A stretch of 7,344 bases of DNA, from positions 1-7,344 of the forward strand of contig RFKM01000308.1 of assembly GCA_003694465.1 (NCBI GenBank), written 5' to 3'. The stretch is from Alphaproteobacteria bacterium. Its GTDB lineage: Bacteria > Pseudomonadota > Alphaproteobacteria > Rhodobacterales > Rhodobacteraceae. Position numbers and translations under genes: made by a program. Of the stretch, positions 1 through 5,221 are shown one piece after another; position 1 is the stretch's first letter, and every line of letters starts with the position of its first letter. The notes beneath the pieces are model-generated. The model made no database searches. It was not told the origin of the DNA and was given only the letters and a program-made list of their open reading frames with translations.

Positions 1-385
1 AAGCTACGACAGGGAGCAGCATCGCGCCGCCTTCCTGGGCTTTCTGAAGTTCGTCTTCGGAAACATCGGCGGCCAGACCGCGATTCGGGTCGACGGGTCC
101 TGGGCGACGCAGGATGCGGTGATCCAGGGGTTCGGCCAGGTGATGCTCCCCGATCACATCCTGCGCGAGGAAGACCTCGAAGAAGGTCTCGCCGAGATCG
201 CCCGCGAAGTCGGCGCAACGGCGCCGCCGCCGCCGAAAGTCCTGCCGGACACGCCGTTCAGCCTCGACGACATCTACGACGACGAGATCGAGGACGCGGT
301 GCGCAAGGCCTATCAACGCGACTTCATGATGTTCGGTTACAGGCCGTGGAGCCGGGCCGCGGCGCGCGGTTCAGGCGGCGCGTGA
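1..385 (+). CDS. Putative NodH-like sulfotransferase, C-terminal part (5' end outside window)
   Basis: The reading frame is open from base 2 to a TGA at 383-385, giving 127 C-terminal residues; the start lies beyond the left edge. The visible part resembles the C-terminus of the sulfotransferase/'nodulation protein NodH' family common in Rhodobacteraceae. It has a helical segment with HRAAFLGFLKF, then QTAIRVDGSWATQ, a segment LREEDLEEGLAEIAREVG, a proline-rich stretch, and a terminal IYDDEIEDAVRKAYQRDFMMFGY. That last part matches the usual sulfotransferase ending, in which a helix carries Tyr-x-x-Asp followed by Phe-x-Tyr. Such enzymes transfer sulfate from PAPS to a carbohydrate or lipid acceptor. 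The PAPS-binding motifs would be upstream and cannot be checked, so family assignment rests on C-terminal resemblance alone. The gene converges on ptsN and the two coding ends overlap by 15 bp. It is the only + strand gene in the window. Confidence 0.6.
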   Translation, partial: SYDREQHRAAFLGFLKFVFGNIGGQTAIRVDGSWATQDAVIQGFGQVMLPDHILREEDLEEGLAEIAREVGATAPPPPKVLPDTPFSLDDIYDDEIEDAVRKAYQRDFMMFGYRPWSRAAARGSGGA

Positions 386-835
386 GGCCGTCGATTCGGT
401 CAGAACGGCATAGAGGGTTTCGGCGCTGTCGTTGGCTCTGAGCTTCGCGCAGACCGCCGCATCGCGCATGGTGCGCGATACGAGGGCGAGCGCCTTCAGA
501 TGATCGACCCCGGAGCCGGCCGGGGCGAACAGCGCGAAAACCAGGTCGACCGGCTGATGATCGACCGATTCGAAATCGACGGGCCGCTCGAGGCGCAGAA
601 AGGCGCCCACCACGGCGTCGATTCCATCAAGCCGCGCATGCGGGAGCGCGACACCGTGGCCAACGCCCGTCGGCCCGAGCGTTTCACGCTCCTGCAAGGC
701 CGAGAAGGCCGTCTCGGCATCTATTCCGTAGGCGGAAGAGACGATCTCGCCGAGGCTCTGGAAAAGCCGTTTCTTGCTGGAAACGTTTGCAAGAACCTTG
801 ACCGCCTCGGGCCGGATGATTTCGGAAATTTTCAT
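371..835 (-). CDS. ptsN: PTS IIA-like nitrogen-regulatory protein PtsN (EIIA-Ntr)
   Basis: This 154-residue protein has the size and pattern of EIIA-Ntr. The phosphorylatable histidine is His66, in GHGVALPHARLDGI (residues 59-72), which matches the conserved GVALPH motif. It is preceded by the typical LQERETLGPTGVG segment (47-59). The middle segment PVDLVFALFAPAGSGVDHLKALALVSR is also characteristic. In the PTS-Ntr pathway phosphate passes from PtsP to NPr to PtsN, and PtsN then modulates targets such as potassium transport, stress responses and carbon/nitrogen balance by protein contact. It is cytoplasmic. The ATG at 833-835 is preceded by AGGA at 6-base spacing. It lies 32 bp downstream of hpf, in the hpf-ptsN order common in Proteobacteria, so co-transcription is likely. 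No rpoN is next to it here. Its 3' end overlaps the convergent sulfotransferase gene. Confidence 0.93.
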   Translation of the reverse strand: MKISEIIRPEAVKVLANVSSKKRLFQSLGEIVSSAYGIDAETAFSALQERETLGPTGVGHGVALPHARLDGIDAVVGAFLRLERPVDFESVDHQPVDLVFALFAPAGSGVDHLKALALVSRTMRDAAVCAKLRANDSAETLYAVLTESTASRAA

Positions 836-867
836 CGTCAGTCCTGTTCCGGCCCGAGCCAGTTGTT

Positions 868-1443
868 TCAGCCGTTCGAGCCCGGTTCGATCCAGCCGAT
901 GTTGCCGTCATCGCGGCGGTACACCACGTTGACGCCGTTCGACTTCTCGTTCCGGAAGACCAGCACCGGCGCATTGGCCAGTTCCATCTGCATCACCGCT
1001 TCGCCAACCGTGATCGTGGGGATCTTCGTCTCGGTTTCTGCAATGATGATCGGCTGCAGGCTCTCCGGTTCCGAATCCTCGTTCTCTTCTTCAGGGGCGA
1101 GGATATACGCCGAGGCGCCGATGGTTTCAATCGGGTTGGCGCGTTCCTTGTGGTGATCTTTCAACCGGCGCTTGTAGCGGCGCAGCTGCTTTTCCATTTT
1201 TTCCGCGCAAGAGTCGAAGGCGGCGTAGATCTCGGTCGCCTTGGCCTTGGCCTGCGCGGTCAGGCCCGTCGAAAGATGCACGATGATCTCGCAGACAAAC
1301 TCGTGAGCGCTTTTCGAAAAGATCACATGAGCATCGATCGGGCGTTCGGCATATTTCTCGAGAACCGCGCCGAGCTCGGTTTTCACGTGCGTTTGCAGCG
1401 CCTCGCCGATGTCGATCTGTTTGCCGCTGATCAGGTATTTCAT
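868..1443 (-). CDS. hpf: Ribosome hibernation-promoting factor, long form (HPF/RaiA family)
   Basis: This 191-residue protein has the two-domain layout of long HPF. The N-terminal S30AE/YfiA domain (about 1-105) starts KYLISGKQIDIGEALQTHV and ends in a basic helix, KQLRRYKRRLKDHH (85-98), which would contact 16S rRNA near the decoding site. An acidic linker follows (EEENEDSEPES, 118-128). The C-terminal dimerisation domain (about 138-187) ends VVYRRDDGNIGWIEP, matching the conserved long-HPF ending. Long HPFs bind the 30S subunit in stationary phase and pair two ribosomes into inactive 100S particles through the C-terminal domain. Older annotations call it 'sigma-54 modulation protein'. The ATG at 1441-1443 has a good ribosome binding site (GAGGAAG, about 4-7 bases upstream). 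It is the first gene of a probable hpf-ptsN unit, with a 249-bp non-coding gap upstream. Confidence 0.93.
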   Translation of the reverse strand: MKYLISGKQIDIGEALQTHVKTELGAVLEKYAERPIDAHVIFSKSAHEFVCEIIVHLSTGLTAQAKAKATEIYAAFDSCAEKMEKQLRRYKRRLKDHHKERANPIETIGASAYILAPEEENEDSEPESLQPIIIAETETKIPTITVGEAVMQMELANAPVLVFRNEKSNGVNVVYRRDDGNIGWIEPGSNG

Positions 1444-1472
1444 GCTTCTTCCTCGCTTATTTTCCCGCGGGC

Positions 1473-1490
1473 CGAATGTGCGTGCATTCG
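1473..1490 (-). promoter_or_regulatory. Small inverted repeat in the hpf 5' leader
   Basis: A perfect 6-bp inverted repeat (CGAATG / CATTCG) with a 6-base loop lies about 30 bases upstream of the hpf start codon, just before its ribosome binding site. It could form a weak leader hairpin or be a protein-binding dyad. It is short enough to occur by chance, so function is only a guess. Confidence 0.2.
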
Positions 1491-1634
1491 CGCCCTGCCG
1501 GGAGTGGTTTCAGTGTTTTAGGGAATTTTGCGTGCGCTGCGGCATCTCGCCCTGATCTCCGAGAGGCGTTTCCGCGGCGGGCTCCAAGGCCCCGGCCCGG
1601 ACGGGATTGGACGTTCTCTTGCATCTCTACCTTC

Positions 1635-1668
1635 ATTTGGGGATGCCGCGACGCGGTTGTCAACCGCG
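1635..1668 (-). promoter_or_regulatory. Palindrome CGCGGTTGACAACCGCG with embedded -35-like TTGACA (candidate hpf promoter/operator, or hairpin after rnd)
   Basis: A perfect 17-bp palindrome (two 8-bp arms around one central base) spans 1652-1668, beginning 24 bases after the rnd stop codon. On the - strand its centre contains TTGACA (1663-1658), an exact sigma-70-type -35 hexamer. Seventeen bases further on is CCAAAT (1640-1635), a poor -10 match. Two readings fit: a promoter for hpf-ptsN with an overlapping operator, giving a leader of roughly 185 bases, or a 7-bp RNA hairpin with a 3-base loop ending the rnd transcript. No T-run follows, which weakens the terminator reading; the weak -10 weakens the promoter reading. 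Confidence 0.35.
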
Positions 1669-1692
1669 ACTCGCACGCCGGTCGGAGCGCCG

Positions 1693-2304
1693 TCAGTGTT
1701 CGAAAATGTCGGTGTCGGGCCAGCCCATCACGTCGAGCTGGGCACGCGTCGGCAGGAAGTCGAATGCCGCCTGGGCAATCTCGGTCCGGCCCTCGCGGGC
1801 AAGGCGCTCGTCAAGGCGTTCCTTGAGCCGGTGAAGGAAAAGAACGTCGGAGGCGGCATAATCGAGCTGCGCCTCGGTCAGGTCTTCCGCGCCCCAATCG
1901 GTCTGCTGCTGCATCTTCGAGACATCCACATGCAGCATCTCGGCCAGAAGCACCTTGAGCCCGTGCCGGTCAGTGTAGGTGCGCACCAGTTTCGAGGCGA
2001 TCTTGGTGCAGTAGACCGGCGCGGTCACGACACCGAAGGCCTTGAGCAGCATGGCGATGTCGAATCGCCCGAAATGGAAGAGCTTGAGCACGTTTCGATC
2101 GGTCAGCAGACGCACGAGGTTCGGCGCCTCGGTCTGCCCTTTCTCGATCTGCACCATGTGCGCGCTGCCGTCGCCCGACGAGAGCTGGACGACGCAAAGC
2201 CGGTCACGGTGGGGGTTGAGCCCCATCGTTTCGGTATCGATGGCGACGATCGGGCCGAGATCGAGGTCATCGGGAAGGTCGCGCTTGTAGAGGTGGTTTG
2301 CCAT
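1693..2304 (-). CDS. rnd: Ribonuclease D, short form (DEDDy 3'-5' exoribonuclease)
   Basis: This 203-residue protein is a single DnaQ-like 3'-5' exonuclease domain. Exo I is VAIDTETMGL with Asp23 and Glu25. Exo II is KLFHFGRFDIAML with Asp82. Exo III is QLDYAASDVLFL with Tyr148 and Asp152, the DEDDy pattern that binds two metal ions. RNase D trims the 3' ends of tRNA precursors and other structured RNAs in the cytoplasm. Unlike E. coli RNase D (about 375 residues), it has no C-terminal HRDC domains, as is usual for the short alphaproteobacterial type. I chose the ATG at 2302-2304 (MANHLYKRDLP) because GAGG sits at proper spacing before it. An in-frame ATG at 2334 and a TTG at 2358 have no such site, and the TTG falls inside a hairpin. 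It follows mrp by 93 bp, with a likely terminator between them. Confidence 0.9.
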   Translation of the reverse strand: MANHLYKRDLPDDLDLGPIVAIDTETMGLNPHRDRLCVVQLSSGDGSAHMVQIEKGQTEAPNLVRLLTDRNVLKLFHFGRFDIAMLLKAFGVVTAPVYCTKIASKLVRTYTDRHGLKVLLAEMLHVDVSKMQQQTDWGAEDLTEAQLDYAASDVLFLHRLKERLDERLAREGRTEIAQAAFDFLPTRAQLDVMGWPDTDIFEH

Positions 2305-2342
2305 CGGTGCCTCATCCAGACTTTCGGGCTTCATAGAGGCAA

Positions 2343-2371
2343 TGCGCGGGGCGATCAACGCCCCACGCGCA
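2343..2371 (-). terminator. Strong GC-rich hairpin downstream of mrp, probable terminator
   Basis: On the - strand, arms TGCGC+GGGGCG pair with CGCCCC+GCGCA around a 5-base loop, forming 11 base pairs with a 2-base bulge. It begins 26 bases after the mrp stop codon and ends 38 bases before the chosen rnd start. The following bases (TTGCCTCT) are only weakly T-rich. It is therefore a plausible but imperfect intrinsic terminator, or an RNA 3'-end stabiliser, separating mrp from rnd. Confidence 0.45.
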
Positions 2372-2397
2372 GGCTTTCGGTCGGGCGGGCCGATCGG

Positions 2398-3531
2398 TCA
2401 GTCGTCTTCTTCGTCTTCGGCCATGCCGAGCAGGGTCGCAACCTTCAGCGCCACCTTCTTGTAGAACTGGGCGTGGGGCCCGTCTGGCGCCGAGACGATG
2501 CAGGGCTTTCCGGCATCGGACGTCTTGCGAATGTCCATGTGCAGCGGGATGGCGCCCAGGAAGCGCACGCCCAGCCGGTGGGCATCTTCCTCGGCGCCGC
2601 CGTGGCCGAAAATCTCGCTCACCTCGCCGCAATGCGGGCAGACGAAGCTCGACATGTTCTCGATGATGCCGAGAATCGGCACGTCGACGTCCTTGAACAT
2701 CTTGAGCCCCTTGCGGGCGTCGACGAGGGCAAGGTCTTGCGGCGTGGAGACGATGACCGCGCCCGACAGCGGCGTTTGCTGGGCCATGGTGAGCTGGGCA
2801 TCGCCGGTTCCGGGGGGCATGTCGAGAACAAGGAAATCGAGCTCGCCCCAGTCGACATCGCGGGTCATCTGCATGAGCGCGGTCACCACCATCGGCCCGC
2901 GCCAGATCACCGGCGCCTCTTCATCCTGCAAGAAGCCCATCGACATGACCTTCATGCCGTATTTCTCGATGGGAACGACCTTGTCGTTCTTCATCGCCGG
3001 GCGCTCCTTGATGTCGAGCAGGCGCGGGATCGAGGGGCCGTAGATGTCGGCATCGAGCAGACCGACCTTGAAGCCCAGCGCCGCCAGCGTTGCCGCGAGG
3101 TTGGTCGCGGTGGTCGACTTGCCAACCCCGCCCTTGCCCGAGGCCACGGCAACAATGTGCTTGATTCCGGGGATGCTGGCACGCGCCGGGCGCATGTCCG
3201 GGCCCGGAACGCCCGGGTTCTTCGGCGGCACCTTGCGCAGCTTCGGCGCCGGAGCGCTGGGGGCCGCGGGTTGCGCGGCGGGGGCCTTCTCGCCGGTCAG
3301 CACGACGAGGAGGTTGGAAATCTCGGGCACATTCGCCCGGACCTGCCGCTCGACCTCTTCCTTCAGGGCCTTCAGATCGCCGCCGAAGCCTTCGGGAACG
3401 TTGACCGAGATCACCACCTTGTCGTCGTTGATCGCGACGTCCTTCTCGGTCACGAGGCCGGCGCTGACGATATCGCCCTTGAGGCCCTCGGCGGTGATCC
3501 CGGCAAGGGTTTGCATGATCGGTTTGAGCAT
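2398..3531 (-). CDS. mrp: Mrp/ApbC family P-loop ATPase, iron-sulfur cluster carrier
   Basis: This 377-residue cytoplasmic protein has an N-terminal MIP18/DUF59-like domain (about 1-80, with GDIVSAGLV at 19-27). An Ala/Pro-rich linker follows (about 82-118), then a Mrp/NBP35 ATPase domain. The deviant Walker A is SGKGGVGKST (131-140), carrying the signature lysine Lys133. The A' motif is LLDADIYGPS (158-167) and Walker B is LVLDMPPGTGD (234-244). The CPHC pair Cys298/Cys301 is the motif that holds a bridging [4Fe-4S] cluster in Mrp dimers. The family assembles or carries Fe-S clusters to client proteins. The protein ends in an acidic tail (EDEEDD). The ATG at 3529-3531 has AGGAAGG about 12 bases upstream, rather far for a ribosome binding site. 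An internal ATG at codon 6 has none. It sits 71 bp downstream of soeC on the same strand. SoeB, with four clusters, is a conceivable client, but that is inference. Confidence 0.95.
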   Translation of the reverse strand: MLKPIMQTLAGITAEGLKGDIVSAGLVTEKDVAINDDKVVISVNVPEGFGGDLKALKEEVERQVRANVPEISNLLVVLTGEKAPAAQPAAPSAPAPKLRKVPPKNPGVPGPDMRPARASIPGIKHIVAVASGKGGVGKSTTATNLAATLAALGFKVGLLDADIYGPSIPRLLDIKERPAMKNDKVVPIEKYGMKVMSMGFLQDEEAPVIWRGPMVVTALMQMTRDVDWGELDFLVLDMPPGTGDAQLTMAQQTPLSGAVIVSTPQDLALVDARKGLKMFKDVDVPILGIIENMSSFVCPHCGEVSEIFGHGGAEEDAHRLGVRFLGAIPLHMDIRKTSDAGKPCIVSAPDGPHAQFYKKVALKVATLLGMAEDEEDD

Positions 3532-3556
3532 CGTTCGTATCGTCCTTCCTGTCGGC

Positions 3557-3578
3557 CGCGCGGACCAGGGCCCGCGCG
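3557..3578 (-). terminator. GC hairpin between soeC and mrp, possible terminator of soeABC
   Basis: Seven-bp perfect arms (CGCGCGG / CCGCGCG) enclose an 8-base loop, starting 24 bases after the soeC stop and ending 25 bases before the mrp start. No T-run follows, so it may be a weak terminator, an attenuator partly sparing mrp, or a 3'-end stabiliser. The short 71-bp gap also leaves read-through into mrp possible. Confidence 0.33.
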
Positions 3579-3602
3579 AGTCATGTCTGATTTCGCCTGG
3601 CG

Positions 3603-4478
3603 TCAGTCGTGGGCGTAATAGGTGGTGACCACGTGCTCGGCCTCGGCGAAGAACAGCCAGCGGGCGGTGAGCAAGCCGGCGAGGTGCAGCACGAGGGCGA
3701 CAATCGCCAGCGGCATGCTCGGGGGAGCGACCAGCAGCAGAAGCGCCGGCACCACGCCGATGAGCGTAATCGCGATCAGCCGCAGCTTCTGGGCATGTTT
3801 GCGGCCAATGCGGTAGGCCATTTCATCAAGCACGTAGTTGCGCGCGGTATGGGCGCTTTCGAACATCCGCACCCGGCCGCGGTCGGCAAGGCCGGTGGCG
3901 GTGCCCTTGGTGGTTCCGGTCTGCGCGAAACGGGCGTCGCCCATCATCCAGCCGGCCCATTGCAGCGCGCTCAGCACCACGATGAGCACCCCGGCCACGC
4001 GCGGCTGCATCGAGAGCAGGGCCCCGCCGCTGATCGCATAGAGCAGGAACAGAACCGGCGTCAGCGGCATGTTCCAGCGCGGCACGGTCTTCAGCTGGGT
4101 GTAGATCATCGAGGTGGAAAACACCGTGAGCAGCGCAAGGGCAGACCCGGCGTATCCGAAGAAATCGAGGCTCACGCCGACGAAAATGCGCCCGATGGCA
4201 AACACCGCGAAGACCAGCAGCGTGATGACCGAAAGCACGCCCTCGCGGCTCAGCCACGAGGTTTGCCACTGGCTGAACGAGTAGATGGCGTTCTTCTTGT
4301 TGGCGAGGTGGAAGACCGAGGCGAGCAGCCCGCCGACGGCAAAGGCATAGGCGATGAAGAACATGCCGAAGGCCTGCATCCCGTAAACGTCGGGTGCACC
4401 GAGGCCGAGCCACATGAACAATCCGAAGCCGAGCCCGGAAAGCGCGGTGAAAATGATGACGGAAGGTGCCGGGTGCAT
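3603..4478 (-). CDS. soeC: DmsC-family membrane anchor subunit, probable SoeC of sulfite dehydrogenase
   Basis: This 291-residue, very hydrophobic protein has about eight predicted membrane helices (near 6-26, 37-58, 80-102, 108-128, 138-156, 161-180, 232-251 and 254-277). A larger soluble loop (about 181-231) separates helices 6 and 7. The conserved DmsC-family segment SFSQWQTSWLSREG (67-80) is present. In this complex class the anchor holds the molybdenum and Fe-S subunits at the inner membrane and passes electrons to quinone. Its ATG (4476-4478) overlaps the soeB stop by one base (TGATG), so the two are probably translationally coupled. It is the last gene of the soeABC cluster. Family membership in DmsC is firm. 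The SoeC name depends on the identity of SoeA, and a DMSO-reductase or other anchor is the alternative. Confidence 0.85.
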   Translation of the reverse strand: MHPAPSVIIFTALSGLGFGLFMWLGLGAPDVYGMQAFGMFFIAYAFAVGGLLASVFHLANKKNAIYSFSQWQTSWLSREGVLSVITLLVFAVFAIGRIFVGVSLDFFGYAGSALALLTVFSTSMIYTQLKTVPRWNMPLTPVLFLLYAISGGALLSMQPRVAGVLIVVLSALQWAGWMMGDARFAQTGTTKGTATGLADRGRVRMFESAHTARNYVLDEMAYRIGRKHAQKLRLIAITLIGVVPALLLLVAPPSMPLAIVALVLHLAGLLTARWLFFAEAEHVVTTYYAHD

Positions 4479-5221
4479 CAGAGTCTCTCCAGGGCCTTGT
4501 CGAGCCAGGCAAGAAAGCCGGTGGCTTCTTCAGCAACGGTTTCAAGCGCCGCGGGGGGCGTCTTGTCGAGCGTGTCGCGGGGGCGCGGCGGCAGATACTT
4601 GTTGACCGGCTTCGTCCCCTGTTCGGGCATCAGGTCGATGCCGCCACGCTCGGCGACCAGTTTCGAAACCTCCGAGTCGGGGTCGCCGAGGTCGCCGAAA
4701 TGGCGGGCGCCGGCGGGGCAGGTGCGCACGCAGGCGGGAACGCGATCTTCCTCGGGAAGGTTCTCGTTGTAGATCCGGTCGACACAGAGGGTGCATTTCT
4801 TCATCACGCCCGCCACCGCGTCGAGCTCGCGCGCGCCGTAGGGGCAGGCCCACGCGCAGAGGCCGCAGCCCATGCAGCGGTCTTCGTTGACGAGCACGAT
4901 GCCGTCGGAGACGCGCTTGTAGCTGGCGCCGGTCGGGCAGACCGTCACGCAGGGCGCATCCTCGCAATGCAGGCACGACTTGGGGAAGTGCACCGTCTGG
5001 CTTGGCCCGCCGTCGTGCGGGGCGATCTCGTAGTTGAACACCCGGTTGAGGAAGGTGCCTTCCGGGTCGGCGCCATAGGCATCGACATCGGAAAGCGGCG
5101 CGCCGTAGTTCTGCGTGTTCCAGCCCTTGCAGGCGGTCACGCAGCCGTGGCAGCCGACGCAGGTGTCGAGGTCGATCACCAGGCCGAGCTTTTTCTGCGT
5201 TTCAGTGGGAAGCTTGGTCAT
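4478..5221 (-). CDS. soeB: Four-cluster ferredoxin-like electron transfer subunit, probable SoeB
   Basis: This 247-residue protein belongs to the DmsB/NrfC/PhsB class. It carries sixteen cysteines in four groups, each fitting a [4Fe-4S] cluster: Cys21/24/27/31 (CVGCHGCVTACK), 83/86/91/95 (CLHCEDAPCVTVCP), 116/119/122/126 (CMGCGLCAWACP) and 143/146/164/168. As in this family generally, clusters may be completed across groups rather than strictly within one. It relays electrons between the molybdenum site in SoeA and the membrane anchor SoeC. No signal peptide is seen, as expected for a cytoplasm-facing subunit, although DmsB-type subunits lack one in any case. The C-terminal ~70 residues, after the last cluster, are hydrophilic with a short helical end. 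Its ATG (5219-5221) overlaps the soeA stop, and its stop overlaps the soeC start, both as TGATG. Confidence 0.88.
   Translation of the reverse strand: MTKLPTETQKKLGLVIDLDTCVGCHGCVTACKGWNTQNYGAPLSDVDAYGADPEGTFLNRVFNYEIAPHDGGPSQTVHFPKSCLHCEDAPCVTVCPTGASYKRVSDGIVLVNEDRCMGCGLCAWACPYGARELDAVAGVMKKCTLCVDRIYNENLPEEDRVPACVRTCPAGARHFGDLGDPDSEVSKLVAERGGIDLMPEQGTKPVNKYLPPRPRDTLDKTPPAALETVAEEATGFLAWLDKALERL

Noticed and set aside
500..1156. A 218-codon + strand frame opposite ptsN and the 3' part of hpf
   Set aside because: It is antisense to both genes with no recognisable motif; the - strand proteins carry the conserved residues.
1444..1560. A sigma-54 (-24/-12) promoter upstream of hpf, looked for because the family was once called sigma-54 modulation protein
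   Set aside because: No adequate TGGCAC-N5-TTGC match was seen on the - strand.
1457..1663. A 68-codon - strand frame in the rnd-hpf gap, considered as a small gene or lpt remnant
   Set aside because: The product is Arg/Ala-rich with no resemblance to LptA, LptB or LptC, and no ribosome binding site was evident. It also overlaps the palindrome and the hpf leader.
1528..3618. A 696-codon open frame on the + strand opposite rnd and mrp
   Set aside because: It is antisense to two clearly recognised genes. Its protein is rich in Arg/His/Gly/Val with no family resemblance, typical of the mirror frame of GC-rich coding DNA.
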